From assembly GCF_013778455.1 (NCBI RefSeq), contig NZ_JACEHE010000013.1, positions 186,001 to 250,000 of the forward strand: a DNA stretch of 64,000 nucleotides, in the 5' to 3' direction. This DNA comes from Streptomyces himalayensis subsp. himalayensis. Its GTDB lineage: Bacteria > Actinomycetota > Actinomycetes > Streptomycetales > Streptomycetaceae. A model generated the notes under the pieces. The model searched no databases and was not told where the DNA came from. It was given only the letters and a program-made list of their open reading frames with translations. Numbering within the stretch: the first letter of the stretch is position 1; each line of letters begins with the position of its first letter. This document shows positions 1 to 10,225 of this stretch, in pieces. The position numbers and the translations under genes were made by a program.

Positions 1-1165
1 GCGCGGTGCCGGACGGCCGCGTGAGGGTCTTCTCCTTCGCGAACCGCACGCGCACGGGCAGCAGTCCGAGCCCCTGCACATGGCCCGCGCGGGACTCCAC
101 CTCGTCGTCGATGTGCTCGCCGAGCACCTGGAACCCGCCGCAGATACCGAGGACCGGACGCCCCTCGGCGGCCCTGCGCGCGATCGCGGCCGCGAGGCCG
201 CGCTCGCGCAGCCACTCGAGGGCGCGTACGGTGCCTCGGGTGCCGGGCACGACGACGAGGTCCGCGTCGACGAGCTCCTCCGCACGGTCCACGAACCGCA
301 CGACGACGCCCGGTTCGGCGGCGAGCGCGTCCACGTCCGTGAAGTTGGACATCAGCGGGACCGCGCACACGGCGACCCGCAGCACGTCCTCGCCGACGGG
401 CGGAGCGACCGTGGACTCCCGGACCGCCCCGCGGAGCGAGACCCGCAGCCCGTCCTCCTCGTCGATCCCGAGCCCGTGCCGGTACGGCAGCACACCGAAC
501 GTACGGCGGCCGGTGAGCTGTTCCAGCATGTCGAGCCCCGGCTCGAGGAGGGACACGTCCCCGCGGAACTTGTTGACCAGGAAGCCGGCGATCAGCGCCT
601 GGTCCTCGGGGCTGAGCAGCGCGACCGTACCGAAGAACGACGCGAAGACCCCGCCCCGGTCGATGTCGCCCACGACGACGACCGGCAGCCGCGCGGCCCG
701 CGCGATGCCCATGTTGACGATGTCCGTCCGCCGCAGATTGATCTCGGCAGGGCTGCCCGCCCCCTCACAGATCACCGCGTCATACGTGCCCCGCAACTCC
801 TCGAGGCACTCCAGGACGGTGCCGAGCAGGGACTCCTGACGCCCACCGTGGTAGCCCCGGGCACTCAGCTCGCCCACGGGCTTGCCCATGAGGACGACCT
901 GACTGCTGCGGTCGCTGCCGGGCTTGAGCAGTACGGGGTTCATGAGCGCCCTCGGCTCGACGCGCGCCGCCTGCGCCTGCATGGCCTGCGCCCGCCCGAT
1001 CTCGGCACCCTCGCGCGTCACGAACGAGTTCAGGGACATGTTCTGCCCCTTGAAGGGCGCGACCTTGACCCCCTGCCGCACGAGCCACCGACAGATACCG
1101 GCGGTGACAACGCTCTTCCCGGCATCGGAGGTGGTACCAGCCACCAACAGCCCGCCACCGCTCAT
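1..1165 (-). CDS. cobQ: Cobyric acid synthase, C-terminus cut by window edge
   Basis: Catalyses the glutamine- and ATP-dependent amidation of adenosylcobyrinic acid a,c-diamide to cobyric acid in cobalamin synthesis; cytoplasmic. The N-terminus reads MSGGGLLVAGTTSDAGKS, the P-loop-like ATP site of the CobQ/CobB family, followed by KGQNMSLNSFVTREGAEIG, typical of CobQ. Near the window edge the glutaminase motif GICGGFQVLGE carries the nucleophile cysteine. About 388 codons are visible of a usual ~490, so the C-terminus lies outside. The ATG overlaps the cobD stop as ATGA, which implies translational coupling, and both genes lie behind the cobalamin riboswitch. Recognition is secure. Confidence 0.95.
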   Translation of the reverse strand, partial: MSGGGLLVAGTTSDAGKSVVTAGICRWLVRQGVKVAPFKGQNMSLNSFVTREGAEIGRAQAMQAQAARVEPRALMNPVLLKPGSDRSSQVVLMGKPVGELSARGYHGGRQESLLGTVLECLEELRGTYDAVICEGAGSPAEINLRRTDIVNMGIARAARLPVVVVGDIDRGGVFASFFGTVALLSPEDQALIAGFLVNKFRGDVSLLEPGLDMLEQLTGRRTFGVLPYRHGLGIDEEDGLRVSLRGAVRESTVAPPVGEDVLRVAVCAVPLMSNFTDVDALAAEPGVVVRFVDRAEELVDADLVVVPGTRGTVRALEWLRERGLAAAIARRAAEGRPVLGICGGFQVLGEHIDDEVESRAGHVQGLGLLPVRVRFAKEKTLTRPSGTA

Positions 1166-2241
1166 GAGTTCCCTCCCGGTTGGTCCTGCTGGTAACGCTG
1201 TGGCCGGGTGGGCACAGCACTCCTTGTCGGGCGCCCCGAAGCCAAGTCCCGCAGAACGGCACAGAGGGCACCCACTCCAAGGGCAAGCCAACCAACGCGC
1301 CGAGAAAGCCGTACGGCCCGCTCGATGTCCGCGACCTCGACAGGGCGGCCGGAGCCGTTGAGCACAGGCCGGTGCTCAACCCTCCCCCCGTACGACAGGG
1401 GCCCCCCGAGCCGTACTCCGAGCGCCCCCGCAAACGAGGCCTCAACGACCCCGGCGTTGGGACTCGGATGCTTCCCGGCATCCGCCCGCCAAGCCCGCAG
1501 GGCCCCGCGCGGATTGCCCCCGGCCACGGCGGCAAGCACAGCCGTGAGCCGCGCCCCCGGCCACCCCGCGACATCGTCGAGCCGCGCGGAAGCCCATCCG
1601 TACCGCCGGTACCGGGGCGACTTGTGCCCCACCATGGCGTCCAGCGTGTTGACCGCCCGGAACCCCACAAGCCCCGGCACGCCGCCCACCGCGCCCCACA
1701 CGAGGGCGCCCACGACAGCGTCGGACGTGTTCTCGGCGACGGACTCGACCACGGCCCGCGCGATGCCGTCCGCATCCAGCGCCTGCGGATCGCGCCCGCA
1801 CAGATGGGGCAGCCGCTCCCGCGCGGCCTCGATGTCCCCGGCGGCCAGCGCCCCGCCCACGGCCCGCGCCTCGCGGCCGAGCGAGGTGCCGCCGACCACG
1901 GCCCAGGTCGCGGCCGCGGTCAGCGTGACGGAGGCGGTACGGGAAGTGCGTACGGAACGGGCAGCCAGTGCGGCAAGAGCGGTCGCACCCCCGGCGCACA
2001 CCGCGGTGTGCAGCGCGCCCCACCCGCGGTGGTCCCGCCACAGCGCACGCTCCACGGCGGCCGCGGCACGCCCGAACGCGGCGACCGGATGGCCCCGGCG
2101 CGGATCGCCGATGAGCAGATCGCCGAGGAGGCCGGCGGCGGCACCGTAGGCGAAGACACGTCCGCGCCCGGCACGTTCGGCATGGAGGGGAGCAGCCGGA
2201 TAGACGGGACCAGCGGAACGCATCGGATCAGCCGGATGCAT
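1162..2241 (-). CDS. cobD: Adenosylcobinamide-phosphate synthase CobD/CbiB
   Basis: Integral membrane enzyme that attaches the aminopropanol arm to adenosylcobyric acid in cobalamin synthesis. The protein has the family N-terminus (GLLGDLLIGDPRRGHPVAAFG), the conserved ARERLPHLCGRDP and VAENTSDAVVGAL segments, and VNTLDAMVGHKSPRYRRYG. It is 359 residues, slightly long because of a 25-residue N-terminal extension; the ATG at 2223 is another possible start. It is the first gene after the cobalamin riboswitch and overlaps cobQ by 4 bp. Expression is expected to fall when cobalamin is abundant. Confidence 0.93.
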   Translation of the reverse strand: MHPADPMRSAGPVYPAAPLHAERAGRGRVFAYGAAAGLLGDLLIGDPRRGHPVAAFGRAAAAVERALWRDHRGWGALHTAVCAGGATALAALAARSVRTSRTASVTLTAAATWAVVGGTSLGREARAVGGALAAGDIEAARERLPHLCGRDPQALDADGIARAVVESVAENTSDAVVGALVWGAVGGVPGLVGFRAVNTLDAMVGHKSPRYRRYGWASARLDDVAGWPGARLTAVLAAVAGGNPRGALRAWRADAGKHPSPNAGVVEASFAGALGVRLGGPLSYGGRVEHRPVLNGSGRPVEVADIERAVRLSRRVGWLALGVGALCAVLRDLASGRPTRSAVPTRPQRYQQDQPGGNS

Positions 2242-2354
2242 GGGATCAGCCCGCCGATACGCCTGGAAGATCCCTCGTACTGCTCAACTCGTCGGGCAAC
2301 GGGCAGCCGCGCATGGCGATATGTCCTCACTCAGGGTCCGCGCCCTGGTTCGAC

Positions 2355-2518
2355 GTGACCGGCGGTGAGAGTCTCCTGGCTCCCGGATCTACGCTTCCCC
2401 CGGCCTTCCAACCCGTGCGTACGGGCCGTGACTTCCGTGTGGGGGAGCGCTCCCCGGTGACAGTGGCGGGACCGCGCCGGATTCGCACCGGCTTCCTCTC
2501 CTGCCGCCGTATATGGCT
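2355..2518 (-). promoter_or_regulatory. Cobalamin (B12) riboswitch upstream of cobD
   Basis: Read on the minus strand, the core GAATCCGGCGCGGTCCCGCC runs into CCACTGTCACCGGGG (about 2495-2450), and the B12 box GCCAGGAGACTCTCACC follows (about 2382-2365). These are the two hallmark conserved blocks of the adenosylcobalamin riboswitch class, in the right order and spacing. It sits about 115-280 nt upstream of the cobD ATG. The 3' expression platform was not resolved. Confidence 0.93.
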
Positions 2519-2611
2519 CCGGCAGTCCACCACGCCCCGCGAAGGCCCGTCAACTCGCTGTTGACCTGCGACGGGGGAGTGTGCGAAGGCCCACACACCC
2601 TGGGTACGCGC

Positions 2612-2647
2612 GTGGGGTGCGGGACGTCCATACGTCCCGCACCCCAC
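2612..2647 (-). terminator. Intrinsic-type hairpin, 16-bp perfect stem
   Basis: Two perfectly complementary 16-base arms (GTGGGGTGCGGGACGT and its complement, 2612-2627 and 2632-2647) enclose a 4-base loop. It follows the stop of the small membrane protein gene and precedes the riboswitch. No U-tract, as is common for Streptomyces terminators. Confidence 0.75.
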
Positions 2648-2687
2648 GAAAAGCCTGAGGCTGCTTCCGTCACAGCACGATCAGTCC

Positions 2688-2909
2688 TCAGGCGACGATC
2701 AGATAGATCCCGTAACCGACGGCCGCCGCGCAGAGCGCGAAGCACGCGTACGCGCCGCTGACCGCGAGGGCCGCGGAGCCGCCCTGTGCCGTCGCCCGCT
2801 CCCGCTTCGAGAGGCCGACGATGCCCAGGGTGAACAGGCCCACGAGGGCCACCGTGACCACGAGGCTGACTCCGAAGACGGAGCCGAGAGCTGCCCAGTC
2901 GATCTTCAT
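2688..2909 (-). CDS. Small membrane protein downstream of Pit transporter
   Basis: 73 residues with two predicted membrane helices: one near the N-terminus (about residues 10-33, GSVFGVSLVVTVALVGLFTL) and one at the C-terminus (about 45-72). Between them lies a short basic loop, GLSKRERATAQ. It starts 12 bp after the phosphate transporter stop on the same strand and is very likely co-transcribed. I recognise no named family. Membrane location and operon position suggest an accessory role with the transporter, which is inference only. Confidence 0.75.
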   Translation of the reverse strand: MKIDWAALGSVFGVSLVVTVALVGLFTLGIVGLSKRERATAQGGSAALAVSGAYACFALCAAAVGYGIYLIVA

Positions 2910-2921
2910 TCTGGTCTTTCC

Positions 2922-4163
<1,242 letters not shown>

Positions 4164-4210
4164 TTACCCAGGCTTCTGTTGGACGTCATTGGCTCGTGGA
4201 CCGTAGGCAA

Positions 4211-4232
4211 TCTGAGTGAACGGAAGATGAAC
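4211..4232 (-). promoter_or_regulatory. PHO-box-like pair of 11-bp direct repeats upstream of pit
   Basis: On the minus strand two abutting 11-mers, GTTCATCTTCC and GTTCACTCAGA, match the Streptomyces PhoP direct-repeat unit, which begins G-T-T-C-A-Y. They lie 48-69 bp upstream of the pit ATG. PhoP control of pit genes is established in Streptomyces; assignment of this site is by pattern only. Confidence 0.6.
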
Positions 4233-4262
4233 TAGGTGGGGCCGCAGGGTGGCCCGAACTGG

Positions 4263-4300
4263 TGTGCCGCCACTCCGGTTGCGTTCGAAGTGGCGGCACA
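4263..4300 (-). terminator. Hairpin terminator after GH25 lysozyme gene
   Basis: Perfect 12-bp inverted repeat TGTGCCGCCACT / AGTGGCGGCACA with a 14-base loop. It lies about 65 bp beyond the lysozyme stop and upstream of the pit promoter region. Confidence 0.65.
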
Positions 4301-4364
4301 ATCGATCATGGCGACGGCCAGAGGCCCGGAATTGGGCGGAAGCGCGGGTTCCGCCGCTGCGGGC

Positions 4365-5102
4365 CTACCCCCGCGCGAACTTCCTCAGTGCGGTCGTCGA
4401 GCCGTTGAAGAGATTCTGGTCACCCGGCAGGCTGCCGCTGTTGTCGTACTGCCAGAAGGTCCAATACTGCCAGCCCGCAGGCAGGGTCCCGGCCGACGAA
4501 CTGTAGCGGGCCAGCCACAGGGCGTGGTTGGCGAAAGCGGCGCTGTTGCCGGTGCACTTCTTCCACCAGTTCGTGTTCGTGTAGATCACGGGCCGGCGGC
4601 CGGTCAGCCGTTTCACCTCGCTGCTGAAGGACCTTATCCAGGAGATCATCTTCGTCTTGCTCATGCCGTGGCACGTCTTCGAGCTGTACGGGTTGAACTC
4701 GATGTCGAGGGCGGGCGGCAGAGTCCAGCCGTCCGCCTTCCATGATCCGCCGTTGCGCACGAAGTACTGCGCCTGAGTCTTGCCGGACGACTTGTTGGGC
4801 AGCGCGAAGTGGTACGCGCCGCGGATGATGCCCGCGTTGCGGGCCCCGTTGTACTGCTGGCTGTAGTACGGGTTGCGGTAGGTGTGGGACTCGGTCGCCT
4901 TGACGTAGACGAACCTCGCGCCCTTGCTCTTCGCCTTCTGCCAGTCGACGTTCTTCTGGTGCGAGGAGACGTCGTGCCCCTTCGGCTTGCCGGCCGCGGA
5001 AACCGGAATCTCGGCGAGTGCGGTGGCCCCGAGCGCGAGCGTCGCCGCGGAGACCGCGGCGATGCGGGCACGGCGAAGAGACGGTTTGTGATCACGAGCC
5101 AT
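4365..5102 (-). CDS. Secreted GH25 lysozyme (muramidase)
   Basis: Cleaves beta-1,4 linkages of cell-wall peptidoglycan outside the cell. From the chosen ATG at 5102 (preceded by GGGGGGA) the N-terminus is a Sec signal: a basic start (KPSLRRARIAA), a hydrophobic core and cleavage near VSAA. The mature GH25 barrel follows with GHDVSSHQKNVDW (catalytic Asp), GAYHFALPN, PALDIEFNPY (catalytic Asp/Glu pair) and YTNTNWWKKC. At 245 aa it is a single catalytic domain without wall-binding repeats. An in-frame upstream ATG at 5216 would bury the signal peptide and was rejected. Confidence 0.92.
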   Translation of the reverse strand: MARDHKPSLRRARIAAVSAATLALGATALAEIPVSAAGKPKGHDVSSHQKNVDWQKAKSKGARFVYVKATESHTYRNPYYSQQYNGARNAGIIRGAYHFALPNKSSGKTQAQYFVRNGGSWKADGWTLPPALDIEFNPYSSKTCHGMSKTKMISWIRSFSSEVKRLTGRRPVIYTNTNWWKKCTGNSAAFANHALWLARYSSSAGTLPAGWQYWTFWQYDNSGSLPGDQNLFNGSTTALRKFARG

Positions 5103-5387
5103 ATTTCCCCCCGGATGGCGACGTGCATGACAAATCCACCAGAGGGTATCGGAGGGCTCTTTCGGGACCGTCGATCTCCGGCCAGTCCGCTTCCGTGAGG
5201 GCGTGTGGGGGTGCATATGCGGCCTAACGGGAGCCCGGGAGCGGCGTTACACGGCGCGGCCTTGTCGGCACAGTGCGTGCTGGGGAGGGCGGCCCCGTGG
5301 GACGGCCCGCGGGGCGGCTGGCAGGGTGGGTGGCGTGGCGGCCGAGACGGGGCGGCGGATTCGGAACGGCGGATGGCGAGGGATGAC
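5103..5387. other. Divergent intergenic region, lysozyme / aldolase
   Basis: About 285 bp between divergent genes. It must hold both promoters, but I could not assign -35/-10 elements with confidence. Frames running through it (for example from an ATG at 5205) lack a convincing ribosome site. Confidence 0.4.
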
Positions 5388-6158
<771 letters not shown>

Positions 6159-6321
6159 ACGGTGACCGGTCCGCGGCGCCCGTATCGCCCGCAATTCCCG
6201 CCCCTGTCGCGGTGTGCGCGGGTGATGGCCGAGGTCCGGCCGGGGCGTGGCAGGAACGGACGTGTCACCCCAGCCCTGCCTTCGGCTGGCCACCGGAGGC
6301 CCGCGCACCGACACTGGAGCC

Positions 6322-7449
6322 GTGCGCACCGCCAAAGCGACGGCAGTCGCCGTCACCACTGTGATCGGTGCCGGTGCGGCCGTGGTCGCCGCCGGCAGGT
6401 ACGCCAGCGATGCCGCTCTGAAGGCGCCGCCCGGGCGGCCGCTCCCCACCGAGCCGCGGCTCACCGTCCACGGCACCGCCGCGGGACAGGTCACCCTGAC
6501 CCGGGACCTCGCCTCACTGCGTCCGGGTGTCTACGGCCTGGCCGGCGAAGGCTGCCATGCGATCGTCGGCGAAGTGCTGGAAGCAGCGCCGCACCCCGCC
6601 GACACCGTCGTACGCCGCCTCGAACGCGTCACCCACGGCGAGTTGAGCCCTGGCGCGCGCGTCTGGCTGACTCCGCAGGTGCATATCGGCAACCCCAAGA
6701 CGGCTCTCGGCCTCGAATACACCGATGTCGACATCCCCGGCGAACTCGGTCCGCTGCCCGCCTGGTTCGTGCCCGGTGCCCGCGACAGCTGGGTGATCAC
6801 CGTGCACGGCCTCGGCGCCACGCGTGAGCACCCCATGGTCCTCATGGAGTTCATGCACCGGCTCCGCTACCCGGTGCTCGACATCGCGTACCGCGGGGAT
6901 CCGGGCGCGCCCCGGCCCCCGGACGGGCTCGGCCACCTCGGCGACACGGAGTGGCGCGACCTCGACGCCGCCATCCGCTACGCCCTGCGGTACGGCGCGG
7001 AACGCGTCGTCGTGCACGGCTGGTCCACCGGCGGTGCGATGGCCCTGCACGCCGCCGCACGCTCGTCGCTGCGCGACCGGATCGCCGGGCTCGTGCTGGA
7101 CTCGCCGGTGCTCAGCTGGGAGGCCACGCTGCGCGCCCTCGCCGCCGCCCGTCGCACGCCGGGGCCGCTGCTGCCGCTCGCCGTCCGCGCGGCACAGGGC
7201 CGTGCGGGCCTGCACGGCGGCGCCATCGAGGAGGCCCTTGACCCCGAGAAGCTGAAGCTGCCGACCCTGCTGCTGCACGGCCCCGACGACGCCGTCGCCC
7301 CCTGGGGCCTGAGCCGCCGACTGGCCGACCGCCGCCGCGACACGGTCACCCTCCACGCCGTTCAGAACGCCCCGCACAGCGCCATGTGGAACGCCGATCC
7401 CCGGGGCTACGAAGAGACCTTGCGCCGCTTCCTCACGCCGCTGATGTAG
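6322..7449 (+). CDS. Alpha/beta hydrolase
   Basis: Serine hydrolase of unknown substrate. The GTG at 6322 with GGAG just upstream gives a 375-residue protein whose first ~25 residues form a hydrophobic signal-anchor (TAVAVTTVIGAGAAVVAAG), so it is probably membrane-attached or exported. The catalytic set is visible: oxyanion-hole region VHGLGATREHP, nucleophile elbow HGWSTGGAMALH, Asp in LLHGPDDAVAP and His in NAPHSAMWN. Members of this group often annotate as esterase or lysophospholipase; I do not assign a reaction. It follows the aldolase gene on the same strand. Confidence 0.85.
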   Translation: MRTAKATAVAVTTVIGAGAAVVAAGRYASDAALKAPPGRPLPTEPRLTVHGTAAGQVTLTRDLASLRPGVYGLAGEGCHAIVGEVLEAAPHPADTVVRRLERVTHGELSPGARVWLTPQVHIGNPKTALGLEYTDVDIPGELGPLPAWFVPGARDSWVITVHGLGATREHPMVLMEFMHRLRYPVLDIAYRGDPGAPRPPDGLGHLGDTEWRDLDAAIRYALRYGAERVVVHGWSTGGAMALHAAARSSLRDRIAGLVLDSPVLSWEATLRALAAARRTPGPLLPLAVRAAQGRAGLHGGAIEEALDPEKLKLPTLLLHGPDDAVAPWGLSRRLADRRRDTVTLHAVQNAPHSAMWNADPRGYEETLRRFLTPLM

Positions 7450-7951
7450 CCGTCCTCGGCCTTCCTTCTGGAGGAGCTGTCCCGGGTTGCCGCAACCCCC
7501 ACCGGCCATTGCGGCTGGGGCGGTCGCCCGGCCATCGCGGCCCCGGACTGTGCGAGCGCCTCCGTGGACCGTGCGAGCGCGCCCGTGGGCCTTCGGAAGT
7601 CATCGTGGCCGTGTGCGCCCGCCCACTTCCGCAGCCGCCGCAGCCGCAGCCTTCGGAAGTCATCGTGGCCGTGTGCGCCCGCCCACTTCCGCAGCCGCCG
7701 CAGCCGCAGCCGCCGCGGCGCCATGGTGTGCGTGGCACCGCGGCTGCGGCACTGCGGCTGTGGCACCGCGGCCGGCCCGGCCCGCCCGGGGTCCGCGGGG
7801 GGACTCACCCGCCGGAGCACCTCCGCGCCCCTTGGCCGTATCTTCCGTTTTGCTGCTGCTCATGCGCACTTAACCGGCCAATGCGGCCTCCCTTTCTACT
7901 CGCGTGGCATTCCGTTTGGGTTTTCGGACCGTCAACCGGAAGACTGCTCCC
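7450..7951. other. Non-coding stretch with duplicated block
   Basis: About 500 bp without a convincing gene. It holds a perfect 60-bp tandem duplication, flanked by a shorter CGTGCGAGCGC-type duplication and imperfect CAGCCGC/GGCACCGCGGCTGCGGCAC inverted sequences. The open frames across it are low-complexity and lack ribosome sites. The promoter of the following gene is expected in the AT-richer part, about 7840-7920. Confidence 0.5.
7591..7710. repeat. Perfect tandem duplication of a 60-bp unit
   Basis: Bases 7591-7650 and 7651-7710 are identical. Each unit starts CTTCGGAAGTCATCGTGGCC and ends in a CAG-CCG-CCG-rich segment. Perfect identity implies a recent duplication. Confidence 0.97.
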
Positions 7952-9538
7952 GTGACGTCCCGTATCCCGCGCGACTCCAGGCTCAGACTCGTCCGCCCAC
8001 GATCCCTTGCCGCCGCCCCGCGAGCGGTGTCCGAGCGGCGTTCCCGCCGCCCCGCCCCCAGGCCTCCCGAGGGCACCCCGCCACCCGCGGAACTGGCCCG
8101 CATGGCGCGCGGCGGACTGGCCGGCGCCGTCCGTGTCGCGCGCTGGGCCGACGCCGCGCTGCGCCCCGGCCGCGACGGCGCGACCCCCGACGGCGGCGGC
8201 ACCCTCTCCGACGCCACTGCCGAACGGGCCGCGGCCGACCTGGACCTGACGCCCGAACAGGTACGCGCCGACTGGGACACCGCGCGACTCGCCGGACTGG
8301 TCGAGGTGCACGGCGACAGCGCCCGCCCCGGCTGGCGGCTGCGCGCCTGGGACCGGGACGACTCCGCCGTACTTCGCGGCTGGGTCGCGCTGTTCGACGC
8401 CTGGTCGCTGGCCCACCCGGCGCCGGACGATCTCTTGCCCGCCGCGGTCGCCGAGGTCGTCGAGGCGATGCCGCAGGTGCTGTCCCTGCTCCAGCTGTCG
8501 GCCGGGCCCGTTCCCGTGTCGCAGCTGCTCGATCTCCTCGAGCAGCGCGTCACGGAACTGCGCACCGAGCGCTGCGAGATCCCCTACGGGCCGCACTCCG
8601 CGCCCACGATCCCTGCGCCCACGATCCCTGCGCCCACGATCCCTGCGCTGACGACTCCCGTGGCCGCGGCACCCGTGCTCGCAACACCCGCGTCCATCAG
8701 CTCCGAGCCCGCAACCGCCGAGCCCGAAACCGCCGAGCCCGCAACCACCGGCCCAGACACCGCCGAGCCCGCCCCAGCCGAGTCCACGGGCCCGGACGCC
8801 GTGAGCCATGTGGACGCCCCGCTGGCCGCACTGCTCGACTGGGCCCTTGACGCGCTCGCCGCCGTCGGCGCACTGACCTGCTCCGCCGGGCAGGCCACGC
8901 TCACCCCCCTCGGCAGCTGGGCGGTCTGGGTCAAGCTAGAGCAGATCTGCGTGGCCGCGCAGAGCCCCGCCGGGCACATCGAGCAGCCCGCCGAGGACAT
9001 GCTGCGCGGCTGTGCGCGGCTGCGTCCGAACGCGGCCCGTGCCGAGTATCGCGCCTGGCTCGCCGCCCGCACCGTGGGCAGCGCCGTCACCGAACTCCTC
9101 GACGCCGCCCGCGGCGAGGACGCCCTGCTGCGCGGACTGGCCTTCGAGGCCCTGCGCGTGGTCGGCGCCCCGGCGGAGGCAGACGTCAGGGCGGCGGCGG
9201 AGGAACCGTCGCTGCGGCCCTACGCCCTGCTGTGGCTCGCCGAGCACGAGGGTCTGGACCCCGAGGACGCCCATGCGGTGCTCACCCGCGAGGAGTCGAC
9301 CTGGCTGTGGGTGGACACCGCCGCGGCCGTCGCCGACCACGGCGAGGCCCAACTCCTCGTACGTCACCTGGAGTCGGCGATGCAGCCCACCGTGCCGGCG
9401 CTCCTCGACGAGGTGCGCGCCGTCGGCCACCCGCGCACCGTCCAGGTGCTGGTGGCCCTCGCCGCGGCCCACCCCGACCCGGCGCTCGCCAAGGCCGTGC
9501 GCCGCGCCGCCTTCCAGGTGCACACGGGAGGGGCGTAG
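7952..9538 (+). CDS. Conserved hypothetical protein, helical-repeat-like
   Basis: About 528 aa, not assigned to a named family. The first ~40 residues are very basic (Arg/Pro rich). Residues about 50-210 are helical with acidic segments. A low-complexity Pro/Thr/Ala/Glu linker follows, including three perfect 15-bp repeats. The C-terminal ~240 residues are a run of Leu/Ala-rich helices (for example GEDALLRGLAFEALRVVGAPAEADVRAA) reminiscent of HEAT-like repeats. The GTG at 7952 with GGAAG upstream is preferred over an ATG at 7904. No catalytic motif is visible. It stands alone on the plus strand, followed convergently by a VOC protein. Confidence 0.75.
   Translation: MTSRIPRDSRLRLVRPRSLAAAPRAVSERRSRRPAPRPPEGTPPPAELARMARGGLAGAVRVARWADAALRPGRDGATPDGGGTLSDATAERAAADLDLTPEQVRADWDTARLAGLVEVHGDSARPGWRLRAWDRDDSAVLRGWVALFDAWSLAHPAPDDLLPAAVAEVVEAMPQVLSLLQLSAGPVPVSQLLDLLEQRVTELRTERCEIPYGPHSAPTIPAPTIPAPTIPALTTPVAAAPVLATPASISSEPATAEPETAEPATTGPDTAEPAPAESTGPDAVSHVDAPLAALLDWALDALAAVGALTCSAGQATLTPLGSWAVWVKLEQICVAAQSPAGHIEQPAEDMLRGCARLRPNAARAEYRAWLAARTVGSAVTELLDAARGEDALLRGLAFEALRVVGAPAEADVRAAAEEPSLRPYALLWLAEHEGLDPEDAHAVLTREESTWLWVDTAAAVADHGEAQLLVRHLESAMQPTVPALLDEVRAVGHPRTVQVLVALAAAHPDPALAKAVRRAAFQVHTGGA
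8601..8645 (+). repeat. Three perfect 15-bp repeats in linker coding sequence
   Basis: CGCCCACGATCCCTG occurs three times head to tail, encoding Ala-Pro-Thr-Ile-Pro units in the linker of the hypothetical protein. Confidence 0.95.
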
Positions 9539-9563
9539 CGACCCGCCGCACGGCAAGCAGCGG

Positions 9564-9983
9564 TCAGCCGGAGCCCTTTGTCTCCGGGGCGTACGTCCCG
9601 AAGCTCCATACGTTGCCCTCGGCGTCCCGGGCCATGTAGTCCCGTGAGCCGTAGTCCTGGTCCGTCGGGGGCATCAGGATCTCCACACCGTGCTCCACGG
9701 CCCGCCGGTGGTGCGCGTCGGCATCGTCCACGACGATGTACACCCCGGCTGGTCCGGCGTCCTTCATCGTCTGGTCGAAGATGCCGCCGCGGCCCTTCGA
9801 ACCGAGCATCACCACGCCGTTGCCATAGGCCAGTTCGGCGTGGAGCACCGAGCCGTCCTCGCCCTCGTACACACTGACCTCCGTGAAGCCGAAGGCCTCG
9901 GTGAGCAGCCTGATGGCCGCCTTCGCGTCCCCGTACAACAGCGTCGGACAGATGCTCGGACGCCCGCCCTCACTGCCTGCCAT
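9564..9983 (-). CDS. VOC-family (glyoxalase/bleomycin-resistance fold) protein
   Basis: 139 residues forming a single vicinal-oxygen-chelate domain. It begins SICPTLLYGDAKAAIRLLTEAFGF, continues with LHAELAYGNGVVMLGSKG and VDDADAHHRRAVEHGVEIL, and ends YMARDAEGNVWSFGTY. This is the PhnB/glyoxalase-like pattern. The ATG at 9983 follows AAGGGGTGATC, a good ribosome site. Substrate unknown; such proteins include dioxygenase-like enzymes and drug-binding resistance proteins. It converges on the preceding hypothetical gene, with only 25 bp between stops. Confidence 0.9.
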   Translation of the reverse strand: MAGSEGGRPSICPTLLYGDAKAAIRLLTEAFGFTEVSVYEGEDGSVLHAELAYGNGVVMLGSKGRGGIFDQTMKDAGPAGVYIVVDDADAHHRRAVEHGVEILMPPTDQDYGSRDYMARDAEGNVWSFGTYAPETKGSG

Positions 9984-10225
9984 ACCGATCACCCCTTCTC
10001 TCGAATGTGACCCCCTTCCACAGTCTTGCACCGGGCACTGACAACGCCCCGGAGAAGCCGACCGGCCTGGCGCGGCGGCCAAGACGCCGAACGAGGGACC
10101 GCTGCCCGCCCGTGCGCCGTGTCGGCACGCTTCTGCGGCCGCGCCGCAGAAGCCGCGGCTACGCTCTCCGCCTGATTCGCGGGCATTCCAGGGCATAACG
10201 ATGGCGGTGCGGAAGGGGGTGTTGC

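Noticed and set aside
4365..5216. Longer lysozyme starting at 5216
   Set aside because: It would place 38 unrelated residues before a good signal peptide; the ATG at 5102 has a ribosome site.
7591..7710. CRISPR-like repeat array
   Set aside because: Only two copies, with no spacers between them; a plain tandem duplication.
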